A stretch of 64,000 nt of DNA from Isoetes taiwanensis. Its lineage: Eukaryota; Streptophyta; Lycopodiopsida; Isoetales; Isoetaceae. Position numbers and translations under genes: made by a program. The notes below the pieces were generated by a model. That model was given only the letters and a program-made list of their open reading frames with translations. It made no database searches and was not told where the DNA came from. Positions 1-12,130 of the stretch are shown here, piece by piece. Numbering within the stretch: the stretch's first letter is position 1; each line of letters opens with the position of its first letter. The stretch is from contig JAJEKV010000031.1 of the NCBI GenBank assembly GCA_021234155.1, positions 12,758,928-12,822,927 of the forward strand. The letters are read 5' to 3'.

Positions 1-250
1 AACAGTATCGAATAGCGCAATCCTGTATTAATCAACCGGTAGGATGTGAAAGCCTACCAAACCCGGCCGAAAAATTGCTGTTTTAGCATAGATAACTTAA
101 CCAAACATATCCATATCATAACTATCAAAAAGATCTCGGAGAGAGCTTTCGAACGCAATAAAAATCATCTCAAACAGAGCTCTTGATCAAAAGTTATGAT
201 AAGAAATGCGTTGCCGGCAGGGAAACTGCACTACATGCGCCCTTCAAGCC
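1..250. other. no feature recognised
   Basis: AT-rich sequence without a convincing frame. The phrase around 186-205 (a run reading tcaaaagttatgataagaaa) recalls the wording of the ~180-bp satellite at 20.8-21.9 kb, so this may be the eroded end of a related repeat. Confidence 0.3.
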
Positions 251-430
251 CTTCATGTGCCCATTATGCACCACACACACAAAAAGAGGGCTTTTGTTGT
301 GAGCCATTGGTTAAAAGGCTAAAATCAATGGCCTTCATGTGCCCATTATGCACCACACGCACAAAAAAGGGGCTTTTGTTGTGAGCCATTGGTTGTTGAC
401 CATTGAAAAAAAAAAGGCTAAAATCAATGG
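251..430. repeat. 82-bp tandem duplication
   Basis: Two near-identical units start with CTTCATGTGCCCATTATGCA at 251 and 333. The second has a small insertion near 394-412, with an A run. The short frame over 196-384 is a by-product of this duplication. Confidence 0.85.
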
Positions 431-940
431 CTCAGAAATGGTGCACTCTAGATGTACGCATTAGTACATCCATTTGAATACATCACGAAATCATAGGAAA
501 ACCTTAGTGAAAAGCGTACAAAAATATAAAGAAAACCCCCTGTTATTATGCTACATATTCACTTAGTGCTACTAAAATGACATTTGCTGAAAGTCGTATA
601 CTGCTATGTCTAGAGTGTACCCAACTAATAAGACAACATGCCAAATTTAGAAATTAATTATCTGCTACTAATAAACATCAACTGAGGTATGGATGTCAGT
701 CCGAACATGGTGTGTTCAACCAAGCTTAAGCCAATCATTGAATCCAATCAATGCAGGCCATCACCACCACTACTTGCCTAGATCATTAGATCACCCAATG
801 ATATTTGCTTAAGGCAATATTCTTCTAGAATATGCCTTCCCATTGGCTATTTGGTGCCATTATGAATTTATGAAGTGAAATGTGATGAAATGTAGATATT
901 GCTATGCTAATGTAATCCAACTAAGAAATGTATCCAACTA
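431..940. other. no feature recognised
   Basis: AT-rich sequence with stop codons in all frames. I see no domain, tRNA or terminal repeat. Confidence 0.4.
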
Positions 941-944
941 ATAA

Positions 945-1595
945 AAACCTAATGAAATCTTGGAGAACCTAGTGGAATCTTCAGAGTATATAAGGAAATT
1001 GCATGAAATGTAGTAGAATCTAAGGGAATGTCATAAAATCTAAGCAAATATAGGTGTATTTACAGGAATCTCATAGAATTTGAGGGGGGATTTAAGGGAA
1101 TCTTAATAATGTCATGGAAATCTAAGAGAATCTTGATAGGACCTAAGAGAAACTCATAGAATCTAAGGAACTCTAAGGGAATCTCATAAAATCCAATAAT
1201 ATATACCGGAATCTAGAGCAATCTCATGGAACTTGAGGGGAGTCTAAGGAAATCTTCACAACATCATAGAATATCATAAGATCTAAGGGTATCTGAAGGA
1301 AGCTTGATGCAATCTATAAGACTCTTCATAAAATCTAAAGGAATCTACATAAAATCTCGAAGAATTTGCATGCAATGTAACAGAATCTAAGGGAGATTAG
1401 ATTTTAAGGGGAATTGCATGAAATGTAATAGAACCTCGGAAGATCTCATAAAATCTAAGCAAATTTAAGCGAATCTACGGGAATCTCGTGGAATTTGAGG
1501 GGAATCTAAGAGAATCTTCATAAATCATAGAGAATCTAGAGCAATCTTGATAGGATCTTCATAACATCAAATCCAAGAGAATCTCAACTTGCACC
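945..1595. repeat. degenerate GAATCT-type tandem repeat
   Basis: About 650 bp made of imperfect variants of GGAATCTAAGGGAATCTCAT. The units run as AATCTAAG, GGAATCTCATA and GAATCTT with drifting spacing. Low complexity and strand-asymmetric; it codes for nothing. Confidence 0.8.
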
Positions 1596-1599
1596 GTAG

Positions 1600-3000
1600 G
1601 AACATGCTAAAATTGGGACTTGCACTGTTGGAACATGCACCGTAGGACGTGCTAATTTTCTTGTATATATATGTTTTTATATTGCCCATTGGTGTGCATT
1701 CTTGCCTATGGCATCTAACTCACTGACGGGTTATTTTTCTTTCAGCCTTGACTGCCAGAGTGCGTAGGGTCGTGCTTCAACTATTTGCTTGAGTTTTCCT
1801 CAAAACCGAGAGGGCGTGGTTCTTCTTCCCGATGAGAAGCAATCGGCAGGTCTTCTCACCTTTGCATCGACCAAGTGGCGGATAAAACCATCTTTTATGT
1901 TGTATTCTTTAGTATCATCATGCTCTTGATGATTGTCTAGTTTCGGAGCATTTAACGTTCATATTTCCAAATTTCCCTACCTCTAGTGAGGGATCCATTT
2001 GTACTCAACATTTTACAAAGCTCAATGAGAACACCACTTCACTTCGGCCGATATAGCCTATCATAGGACCCATCCTAGGAATGGATATATGAAGGCAAGT
2101 CATTCATTATGAACTTTTGAGTTGCCATCTTTTACAATTTTGTTCCAGCATGCGAATTAGAAAAGATTTAGTAATCACTGCAGGCCATATTCAGAGTGTT
2201 TCTCCTACCAAAGGATACGGATAGCTGCATGGATCATCGCCTCTAATCGAATTATAACCTTGCTACACATGGATTTAGGTGAAGTAAAAACATATAGGGT
2301 TCTGCTCTTGTAGCTAAATTGGCAAAGGAAGAGCACAAGAAATACTCTCATTAGTAAAACGAAATACAAAACACACGCTGATAAATATAGACAACATCTT
2401 GATCGTCGATCTCAAATCTGGACGGCCCATGTGGCGTCACCCAAATCTCTACTAACAAGGGGGCAACTTGTATAATTGTATCTATATATTAGATATATAT
2501 AGTTAGAGTAGCATATTTTGAGATTTTTTGAAATATGAATTGAATTTTATATAGGGTGAATGATGATGACAACTGAACAAACTGCCAAGAAGTCTGATAA
2601 TTATTGTGCGGGCATCTAATTTGAGGTCTTAAGCATGTTAATATATTGTTAACTCGCCATCAAATTGGGCGGGCATGGAATTTCAGGTCCTTATTTGGTG
2701 AATATAATGTATAGTCACCTTTGCCTATTAATCTTGTAACGTGCAACTTTCATTTATTTAAGTATATTTGTTGGGTGGGTGCGCCTTTCAAATGAGGCTA
2801 TTAAAATTTTATTTGCACTATAATGTTTGTCTTCTTCCACTATATTGGGCGTGAGCCCAATTTTAGGGCAATGCCAAATTACATCTTTTGATATAATAAA
2901 CTCATCCGGTCCCACTTTTTTTTTATTATTTGCAGTATATTATAGACATTATTTACTAATTTGGGATCAAATTGGACAAGTGCAAAGTCCATGTATAATG
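1600..3000. other. mostly unrecognised intergenic sequence
   Basis: 1600-1650 holds a short duplication of an ACTTGCACCGTAGGAACATG-like phrase. 1790-1850 has a CCTC, AAAACC, GAGAGGGC, TTCCCGATGAGAAG pattern. This resembles the conserved 3' segment of the LINE family at 10440-10530 and 60.7 kb, but is too diverged to call. No gene seen. Confidence 0.3.
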
Positions 3001-3009
3001 AAACTGTGC

Positions 3010-4530
3010 TTCATTGTGTACCCCGCATCAATGGCCCATCTACCTCCTCTTATAACTCCAACTTTAGAAACTTTAGCATCTTTGTTTGGGGGTTATGTGT
3101 TCAATTCTTCCTCCTACAAATTCCAACTTGAACATGTCTTTCTACATTATATCGTCAGCCATTGACGTCGTTGTACAATAAGCTTGCTATATCATGGACA
3201 ACATTCTCACCAGATGGCTTCACCATATTACAGTGGCCTCTTTGGTCTAGATTTGGAGCAGCTTGAGATCCAGATAGCTGGTCTCAGTGTGGAATCTCGT
3301 TCGTACATTATACATATGTGCACGTCAAACCTCGATCATCCACTTGCCATACTGCACATATCAATATTTTATTGTATCATGGACCACATTCTTGTGGCCT
3401 TACCTTGTTCATCCTTACCATGTTATCACTTTTGAAGGTCTAACACTTGGCATCTAAGTCTAATCTGATATAGGTATATAATTAGACAATAGATGCATTA
3501 GAGGAAATTTGAGATCTCATTTCATCCCCATAAGAATCCTCCAATGGAATGGCTACCCTCTATTAACTGCAATTAATGCAGCACCAACAACTTCATTGCT
3601 GTTGTTTTTTCCCCCATAACTTTTGATCCACTTGTCAAAATGTTGCGGCGTTTGTTGCATTAGATGCGGAATGAAAAGATCTTTCCAATGATATATGGTT
3701 ATGATGTATTTCAATATGGTCATATGCGTTAACCTTCAAAAAATATGATTTTTTGCGTATTTCTTATATATTTATATTGTAAAAGATGTATGAATGGGTT
3801 ATCACTAGATAGATCTTGTGAAGACGAACCCATTGCTACAAAAAGTTTTTGAATCGGAGTTCTGAATCAAAAGTTATAATGAAAAAATGATACTACAGAA
3901 GTTAGTTGCAGTTGCATTAATTACAGGCTGCCACATAATACTGGAATGAGATATACTGGAGCTCTTCTCTTATTGGACAGTTTAAAAAGCTGACATGGCA
4001 TTTTAAGCATCCCTTAATGGGACAAAATGTGATCTCATTTTTCCTCTAATGTTTGATGATATGAAAAGGATCTCTGCATATGCTCAATTATGGCCCTAGC
4101 CTTTTAGGCTAGATTGTAAGAAATACCTCTCAAATGTCACGCTCAGAAAGAGCGAAAGAGCGGCTATTTTTGTCAAGAATATCATACGGACATTATCATT
4201 TTCGGTGGGGTCATTTAAGGCTGCGACACCACTTACAACAATTAAAAGAATGCTTTTTGCGTATATTGATTCTCTAATAATGGTTAAACAAAGTAAAAAT
4301 TATCAACAAATTATGATGTCGTGCACTTCTCAAACGTGAATGTTGTTCGGGTAAGCAATTTGATTTAGGTTTCTATTGTTTACTCAAGTGGGGTCGGTGT
4401 CCCAAGACAAGAAATCTCATTTTGTCACAGCATCAAGTGTATTGGCAATAACAACCATATGTTCAACCATACCTTTAAGTGTCACATCCCCAAGACACCT
4501 CTCAAGTGTCGCGTTAAAAAAGAATTGATA
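3010..4530 (-). repeat. dispersed repeat R, copy 3 (inverted)
   Basis: This is the reverse-complement relative of 38290-40640 and 61880-64000. Matches include the block around 3030-3260 (against 39640-39870 and 63130-63360), 4060-4260 (against 39330-39500) and 4270-4500 (against 38700-38990 and 62500-62760). It is interrupted by the TIR element at 3496-4051. The small frames here do not match each other between copies, so I treat the repeat as non-coding. Confidence 0.75.
3496..4051. mobile_element. 556-bp non-autonomous TIR element with CATTAGAG ends
   Basis: Left end reads CATTAGAGGAAATTTGAGAT; the reverse complement of the right end reads CATTAGAGGAAAAATGAGAT. The inverted similarity continues imperfectly for about 100 bp, for example around the AATTAATGCA blocks at 3570 and 3910. 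It sits inside an R copy. The R copy at 62.9 kb lacks it and gives the empty site (ATAGATG joined to CTCTATGATATG). No target duplication is obvious. The termini share the pattern CATTAGAG, seven bases, GAGRTC with the ~10-kb elements, so it is probably a small relative of them. Confidence 0.75.
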
Positions 4531-4549
4531 CTCTCATCAAGATGAACAT

Positions 4550-4735
4550 AATTGGGTCGTTATACCCTTACAACAATAAAGATCAACATGATTATAATTG
4601 GGCTGTTATGCCCCTTACAACAATAAAGATAGATCTCAGAAATATGACTATAATTGAGTTGTTATACCCCTTACAACAATAAAGATAAATAGATAGTTGT
4701 TATACCCTTTACAACGATAAAGATAACGTCTAAGG
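4550..4735. repeat. short tandem repeat, about 45-56 bp period
   Basis: Four imperfect copies of a unit containing GTTATACCCCTTACAACAAT and AAAGAT start near 4550, 4596, 4652 and 4694. Confidence 0.75.
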
Positions 4736-5250
4736 GGACCCTGGAGCGGGTCTATACATAATGCAACTCTGGGCAATCTCGAACTTGAGACATACAGAGT
4801 TTCCAACTTAAGACATACATATTATATGACTAGTGTGTTACCACTAGACCAAAAAGTCATGGGGAATGCATACTTTACCATGACCACATCTAAACCAGCA
4901 ATAAATAACAAGAAACTAAGTCCACAAAAACACCATGTATTTTTTCATTTTTTTTATTTTGACATGGCTTTAACATGACAAATATATGGATATACCATAA
5001 ATATACCTAAAACGTTTGCAGAACACTGGACCCAAACAGTCTACAGCCTACCATGTAACAAAATCACCAAACCGTACAAGAAATCTCATTTTGTGCTACT
5101 TAGTGGCAAATTGGGCGAGAATGGAGAACCACAAGCTTATAATTTCATGAATCTGCAATAGACAGTATGTGGAACGCAGAGGTCCGAATTCTACAAAGGT
5201 AGCAAGCCTTCAGAACTCTCATTTACTCCTCAAGAGCAAATCCAGTGCAA
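4736..5250. other. no gene recognised
   Basis: AT-rich sequence upstream of the B-box fragment. A frame is open from 5169 into the B-box motif, but its first residues match nothing I know. Confidence 0.3.
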
Positions 5251-5252
5251 AG

Positions 5253-5413
5253 ATGGCGAAGATCTGGTGCGGCATTTGCAAATCCACTCCAGCCACGATA
5301 ATGTGCTCTTCAGAAGAGCTAGCACTTTGTGAATCTGTGATTCAAAAGTCCATTCTGCCAATAGTCTGCACGAGAGGGCCAGCCTGGTGAAGCAGAAATC
5401 CAATCAAGTGTGA
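5253..5413 (+). pseudogene. B-box (BBX/CONSTANS-like) zinc-finger fragment
   Basis: From the ATG at 5253 the frame reads MAKIWCGICKSTPATIMC followed by SSEELALCES. This is the first half of a plant B-box: Cys-x2-Cys, APAT-like turn, Cys, then LC. A one-base loss just after LCES moves the rest into another frame. There the sequence reads CDSKVHSANSLHERASL, the second half of the B-box with its CD and H ligands. The original product would be a B-box transcription regulator acting in the nucleus. Only one box is present, with no second B-box, VP motif or CCT domain nearby, and a TGA at 5411. The fragment is therefore a captured or dead piece rather than a gene. The motif call is fairly sure; the BBX subgroup cannot be told. 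Confidence 0.75.
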
Positions 5414-5844
5414 CACCGTCGGTCTAAATGAGTAGCGTTTATGAAGTGTTCAGAGAGTGTTTTTTCTTTGCGTTTTTCTGCGAGGTTAGCAAGGGAATGT
5501 TATTCTCACGCCAAGCAATGCATCCCTCTTGTGTGGATCCCGTGATTCCGAACGCATTCGACCGAACCAGCTTCACCCACAAGCAATTCGATCTCAGCCC
5601 ATTAGTCTTTGGGAAGTTGGACGAATCGAGTGTAGTACCCGATGCGTGAATTTCCTTGATGAGAAATTGATTTTGCATCATCGGTGCAATAGAGGAATTG
5701 TTGGTGAAGGTGTGCTTATACTATGGGATCCTATGCACTTCGCTATAATGGGATGTGCTATTGGTGATGACTTTGTGGGAATCTCCATTTCTTCAATACT
5801 GACTTCATAACTTCAGTGTTGAGCTGAAGGACAAACACTGCTAT
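5414..5844. other. spacer before the DUF7869 relic
   Basis: Short overlapping frames on both strands with no recognisable motif. It could hold the eroded N-terminus of the downstream relic. Confidence 0.3.
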
Positions 5845-8475
5845 GCTTGCAATAATATCAACAGTGGTTTAGAGTTGCTACCCTTGTTGCTCTGGCCAGT
5901 GGACTCCATTGAGATAATAGGAAAATGGATGCTTCAAAGAATTGAGCGTGTTGGAGAAAATAATGCGGTGGTGGATGAAAATGACATTCCTTCCATACCT
6001 CCTTTGGATGTATCTATACCAGAAAGAAGAGCCTACAACTTCTTGAAGAGGAAGAAGAGGAAGAAAAAAGGTGCGGATTGGTGGAAAGATACTAACAAAC
6101 CGCGATTGAAGAGACCATGCAAGTCGTCAGAGGGGTGGATTGTGGCTGCCCCAACAACTGCTTTGGTAGATTGACAGTGAAAGAACTCGTGGAAGCCCGA
6201 TCAATCTAGAAGGAGAAAACTCATGACGCTAGAAAAACTTATATTTACAATATCATAGAACATGCATTTGGGCCGTCACCTGATGTCAGGAACAGGGGAT
6301 TTCCTATTGGTGGGAAATGGATATGCAGCAGTGCAGTGACAACCATATTAGGTATTTCAGCCTCTACATGGTGGAGATTAAGGCGGAACCAAAAGAGGGG
6401 GGCTCAAATAGGTTGGCATGGTAATCGGAGAAAGGCGAGGACAACCCCCAGGGTGCTTGCAGCTCAGAGTTTATTCAAGAAGTTTGTTAACTATCATGCT
6501 GAGAGTAGGCCTCACAAAAGTGTGGTTGATGAAGAGGAACGCAGGAAAATATTTCGAATGTTGCCTGCATATTTCACACAAAAAGTGGGTTTACAAATGA
6601 TCAACAATCTTCTAGAGGAAATGGGTGTGGACAAGATTTCACAATCAGCCTTCAACAAGCTCGGGAGTAAGCATTTTTCAGATGTCAAAAGAATGCAATA
6701 TAACAACTGCTCAAAGTGCAATATATGCGTGGATTTGTTAGATAAGCTCGAGAAGTCGAAGCTTGAGGTGGAAAGATCAGGGGTTCAGAAGGAAATGAGA
6801 ATTCACATGATGGAGCAAATGTCATGTCGATCAACATACTGGATGTGGAGATGCTTGTCTACAATAGAACCAGAGAATTTTCTATGCGTCATTCATGACA
6901 AGATGGATCAACAAAAAACCTGTTTGCCCCAGTTTAGGGCTATACCAAAGTCTGTTGCAAGGTCTTTCCCATTGCAAATATCACTAGCTGGATTCATAAC
7001 TCATGGGCAGAGAGCAGTGCATCGCGGTCATTTTACATTAGAATTATAGGATGATGGTCCAAACTTCCATGTTGGTAGCATTGCAAAAGCATTGTGCGAT
7101 TTAGAACATGGTTTTAATGGAGATGTTCATTCTTGTAAGCCATTACAACATCTCTTCAAGGCATTGCATGACACTGGTCCCATGAAACTAGAGGATTTGA
7201 CCATAGGAAGGATGAATGGGCCAGCACCTTCAATTCATGTGAACCCAATATCGGGGAGCCGACTACCCAAGAAGCTACTCTTGCAACTTGACAATTGGCT
7301 TTGGCCGTAATAAAAAAATAGATACTTGTTTACATACTCGTCATATCTTACATGGGATGGAGTGTTTGAAATGGTCTATGTTGTTTACTTGATGCCTGGC
7401 CACACTCACGAAGACATTGATGCAATGTTTGGGCATTATAGGATCAAATTGCAGGAAAGTGTTGCCACCACCTATCTGAGGCTTTTGGAGCTATTTAAGT
7501 AGTGTTCTTCACCTCCTCCTATTGGTTCATTGATACAAGAAATCCCTGAGTGGAAAGAGTTCATAGAGGGTTATGCTCGTGAAGACCTTATTGGGCATAG
7601 TGCTCCATTGCAATTTAGGTTTTGGGTGAAGAATGGAAAGCTAATAATGCAATACAAGATAAGCTGGAGATCATGTGGAGAAACCAGAAGATAAGGATAT
7701 ATTGATTTGAAAAGAGGATGTGACAGGTGAACCAATGGTGCCGACGGGAGAGCGTAAAACTATGAAACCATTAGGAGAAGTGAAGGACTGTGAACGAACT
7801 ATGGAAGGGATAATGGATTATATAAAGTACTAGGAGGAATCCTTAACAGATAAACACATAGCACCAGAGAGAAGAGCGTGCATTGAAGCACTTGTAAATT
7901 ATTGGAATGAAGTTCATATACTTTTCGTGAGTTTGGACACAAGTAGTAGCGTCCTTCGAGAGGGTTGGCTACCTTAAAGTCGATGGATACTCGACCATGG
8001 TCAATTCCAACCTGATCAACAGCCGATCCACTTGATGACAGAGGAGTCTGAAGAGGAGGTGGAAGAGGATGAAGCGCACTATGTTGGACCTAGAAAAGAG
8101 CCTCCCAAGTATTATGGGCTTGGTCCATATGATCCTAAGATGGATTTCAAGGATGGCCAATATTTGATCGTCAGGCCATCACATGAAGATACTTATCCTA
8201 TTTGGTAGCGTATACCATCTCGAGTGTTTGTAGGGAAGCTCATAACCCCTATGAGTAAAACAAGGTGCGTGGCGGGAGTGGTGGCGCCCAAGAAGTGAAA
8301 AAATGAGTCATTAATTGAAAAGAGCACTATAAAGATTGTTTTAATAAGCAATGGAAGTATGATGCAAGCGATCCGGCCCAATGGGTGGAAATAAAATCCG
8401 TGTTGATGTCATGGAACCCCAGAAAGGGCAAGGTGGATCCGAGAAAGGGGTGCATGAAGATTTCAATCTCTGTGA
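5845..8475 (+). pseudogene. DUF7869-type transposon-associated protein, degraded
   Basis: A long relic readable mostly in one frame, broken by stops near 6210, 7047, 7308 and many later ones. There is also a frameshift near 6170 that separates a basic N-terminal piece (FLKRKKRKKKGADWW). Recognisable blocks in order: GFPIGGKWICSSAVTTILGI near 6300, a Cys-rich helix region near 6700 (CSKCNICVDLL), DKMDQQKTCLPQF near 6900, SLAGFITHGQRAVHRGHF near 6980, GSIAKALCDLEHG near 7075, and then a DN-rich strand and GHTHEDIDAMFG near 7400. A later EPPKYYGLGPYD piece near 8100 resembles the C-terminal part. GHTHEDID is the hallmark of the DUF7869 family. To my knowledge these are uncharacterised, multi-copy, transposon-like proteins of lower plants and protists. 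The role is unknown, and the number of stops rules out a working product. Confidence 0.75.
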
Positions 8476-8499
8476 AGTATAAATACATATTTTAAAAAA

Positions 8500-8660
8500 A
8501 AAAAATGTATTTTACGTTAGTCGCTGGCCGGGAAAAAAAAATTCGCGTACGGAAAACCTTCTGTTTTTTTTCCCGCGTACGCGAAACCTTCTGTTTCATG
8601 TACGCGGTTTTCAAATTTCAAATTCATAAAAAAAAAAAAAAAAAAAAAACTTTAAACCTC
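8500..8660. repeat. CGCGTACGCG-containing patch with poly(A)
   Basis: Contains CGCGTACGCGAAA twice in slightly different form, a TTTTCAAATTTCAAATTC phrase and a run of about 22 A at 8628-8649. The same vocabulary recurs at 12140-12480, so both may be copies of one small element. Confidence 0.45.
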
Positions 8661-9690
8661 ACAATCCATGATTTTAACCCATTAGGAACCTTTGCAAGGA
8701 ATCAAAACAGGTTCAATAAGCAGCCTAAGTACTTAATTGGTGCTAAAAAGTACAAAGCCAAGACCTGGTTATATCTATATCAAAAAACAAATGCTTTTTA
8801 TTTATTAAACAGAATTATCATGCCATGATATATTAAAAGAGAATCGAATGTGTTCAAAACATCTTACAATATGTCTGATCAGATCCAGCTTTCTAAAGTT
8901 TGAAAAGGATTAGAAATTTCTAAACAAACCACAGTTTGTATCACATAAGTGTGTGCTTCAATATGCAATTATGTCCAATCCACCATAATAAGACGGTTAT
9001 CATTGTTGATCATCCATTTTTTAAGGAAAACGTAGCAGGGAGTAGAAGATCATGTTACCTGTAGTAGAACCAAAGGACGGTTAGCCAAATATATGGGTAA
9101 GAGCCTAAGCTACTAGCAGGCGTCTTCAGATCCTCTAAGTTTATCACCCCTCACCCTGCTTGTAATCTAACAAACAAGAATAAGGAATCTTAACTCCAGA
9201 TAATACCATAATCTAAGAAAAGTGGCATATAATTCCCTGCCACATTATTTAAACATATAGGAAGATCTAAGCCAATATAGTGTAGACCCCGCTTTTTCAA
9301 GCAACTCCTTACATGTCACAAGTTAATTAAAGTACTTGCTGCCACAAGTCAAACAAAGTTACAATCATTATTGGCGGATTGCATGGTTATGTACGTTAAA
9401 TTTAACATCCGTAACTATATACTACAAAGATCTATCATTCCCAAAGACCAAAGAAAGTGTAATCTTCTTTGCTTGAATAATATGGTCCCCTTTGTATACA
9501 ATACATCAATATTATTCAATTTAAGTTTAACCATCATCTAGATCAATTCCAAATTTAAGGGCCAATTAAGACTATAGATGAGTTAAACTCCATGCCCTAT
9601 ATTACAAGGGTATCAGCTTTTAGAAGTAAACTCTTATAAGCTCTACTCTAAGTTATCCGCCCTCTGTTTTATTTTTGTCATCAGCTATGT
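8661..9690. other. no feature recognised
   Basis: AT-rich, stops in all frames, no terminal repeats or RNA gene seen. Confidence 0.4.
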
Positions 9691-9715
9691 AGTCATTCAT
9701 GTCAATAATCGTGAT

Positions 9716-10235
9716 CGATCCGAGACATCGGATCGCCATTCTAGAATGGGACGAGCATGCATGTCATGTCATGCATGCATGCGGCTGCGATGCCCATTTT
9801 GGTTGGGAGTTCGCTATTTCAAAGCATTTGCATCCACGCCTCATCGGCGCTTCCTCTTCTCTCAGCAGTACCTTATTCTCTTTGAATTGTTTCCAGGGAG
9901 GGGAGGGGCTTCTTCCTGCTTGGTTTAGCCAATTTGCGTATCTTTCTTGCTATCCTTTACCCGCCTTTGGCCTCGCCCCGTGACCTTCGCCCTCGATCCT
10001 AGTTTGTAAGGAAGTTCTCACGGTAGTCGGGCGGTTTGTTGGTTTCTTGCGAGTCCCATTCTAGAATCGCATCGATCCGAGACATCGGATCGCCATTCTA
10101 GAATGGGACGAGCATGCATGTCATGCATGCATGCGGCGATGCCCATTTTTTTTTTTTGGGTGGGAGTTCGCATCCACGCCTCATCTACGCTTCCTCTTTC
10201 TCTCAGATTACCTTATTCTCTTTGAACCCACCCTC
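9716..10235. repeat. duplicated palindrome-rich block
   Basis: About 170 bp starting GATCCGAGACATCGGATCGC occurs at 9716 and again at 10076, spaced by about 360 bp. Each copy stacks palindromes: ATCCGA/TCGGAT with a 4-base loop, the perfect CCATTCTAGAATGG (9736-9749 and 10093-10106), and a GCATGCATG cluster. After that both read towards GCATCCACGCCTCAT and CTTCCTC. A third fragment of the flanking phrase (GGTTTGTTGGTTTC, then CCCATTCTAGAAT) occurs at 10031 and 10700. Confidence 0.75.
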
Positions 10236-10439
10236 CCCCCTTCTTTGTTTATTATATTTTGTACAAGTTACTGTTTATCATGTTTTTCCACCATTTGGGT
10301 GATGCCTTTTTTCCACCCATTTGGGTGATGCTATTCTCCTCGGTTTGTTTCGTTTTATTGTGTTGGTGGTGTGCAGTGCATGGGTTGGCGCGGCCGCATC
10401 CGCTTCGACTTCTCCATGCGATTCTATGCCTTACGCTTG

Positions 10440-10530
10440 TCTAAGCCCCTTGTCAAGGCTTATCACTAGGGTTTTTCCTCGAAAACCCGAAGGGCTGGGT
10501 TTTTTAATCCCGTGATAAGCTTTTGGCAGT
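10440..10530 (+). repeat. LINE 3'-segment relic
   Basis: The stretch with TTTTTCCTCGAAAACCC, GAAGGGCTGGG, TTTTTTAATCCCG matches, on the plus strand, the conserved 3' segment seen in reverse at 43.9, 45.0 and 60.7 kb. The pentanucleotide tail is missing here. Confidence 0.55.
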
Positions 10531-10739
10531 ACATCAGCCACTCATCTATTAGCATTGTATTTGTTTTGGGGTCCAAATGATATAATTGGATTTTCCCTTT
10601 ATTTTTTTCGTGGGTAGTTCGTGATGTGTGCGGCTACCCACCGGCCCACCATTGTAGAAAATCTGCCGAGATGAATGAGAAGCCTATCTATCGGAAGCGG
10701 TTTGTTGGTTTCAAGTAGTCCCATTCTAGAATAAACAAT

Positions 10740-12130
10740 AACCCAACATGGTGAAAAAAAGATATCCTAAATATATGAATCGTTATCGTTGTACTCTCGC
10801 TTATGCGTAATCTAATCGGGTCAGATTCTCGCTAAAACAGATACTAGTCGTTGAATTTCAGATTCGGGATGTACCATGTGTAACATGGTCGTGAAGCTAT
10901 TTATGATCTTTAATATTCTCCTACTTATAAATGCATTGTCTATCAAATAGATCACTATATGTGTCCCCATACCGCAGTATATAAGTAATATCCCTGTTAT
11001 TAAGACATGCATTACATTATGGACACCCTATTTCATAACAGCCTGGGCAGATCTGCAATCTTATGTAAACATCTTAAAAAGCATGAACTCCTATTCAAAA
11101 TATTGTCTAGATAAGATTGCACTTGGAATGTAACAAGACATATCTCAAACCTGATCAGTACGCTCCAGATCATATAGCTTGTTGGAAACATCTTTATGTT
11201 CAAGAAGTTGGAGCTTGTTGATCCAACTTTCAAGCATGTCTTTGCGGTGTCTTTGGCTTCATCGTGGCTATTTGAACAACACTTTTCTCCTATTCATGTC
11301 ATGCCTCCAGCACGCGTTGCTAGATCCATCAATTGCACCCTTCTCCCCGATCTTTGTTGATATCCAAAGACATTGTCACTACCCGAGCAGACTTTTGGAC
11401 CGAGAGGCTACTATAATTTTATGAAATTGAAAGAGTTTTTTTCTTCGCCTTCATTCAGCTTCTCTAAGCAATCCTCTTCCTAGTTGCCATATTTAGATCC
11501 CCTTTCCTACAAGGCATTGTCCGATCTGAGACTTAGCAATCGAGGCGCCCGTTAGCACTAAAACTAGCCTTTTTTTTGCTTTAGACAGGGTATCAAGATA
11601 AATAGCAATGTAGCCCGTGACATACCATCAGTTCCGCGCCTTTGGGGCATATTTCCATCACAAGATTAGGTTCGGCAGACTTGTCTCACGCTTTTAGAAC
11701 CCTAATCCAAATGTGTTCTTATCTGCAGATTAGTTATCTCCAAGATCCCAGAGTGTTTCGTCGACGGTTTCGTTCGCAATATATTTGTCCACGTTCCATT
11801 TTGCCCTATTTTTTAGTTAGTTAGGGGTACCTTCCACAAATAAATCAATTACCTTGTATAGTTATCCCAAGACATAAACCCTTTTACGCTCATGGAATAT
11901 TTGCCATGGCATTTCCAAGTATGAAGAACATTTTCTTAGAACAACTCATTTGTACTTGTAAATTGAAAATATTCATATCCTGATGCATGGTAATTTTCTT
12001 ATTAAGATGTCACTTCGGCAATCCAACCATTGCCACTTGCTAGTTGCAGATATCCCTATCCTGTTGCATGGTATTTTTCATAATATGATCTCATTTAGGC
12101 AATCCAACCAATGCCACTGTGTTCAAGAAT
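10740..12130. other. no convincing gene
   Basis: Short frames on both strands. One minus-strand stretch around 11160-11240 reads MLESWINKLQLLEHKDVSNK and is followed by a GT, so it could be an exon remnant. I recognise no family. Confidence 0.25.

Noticed and set aside
9716-10235. A pair of LTRs
   Set aside because: The repeated blocks lack TG...CA ends, a primer-binding site and an internal coding region.
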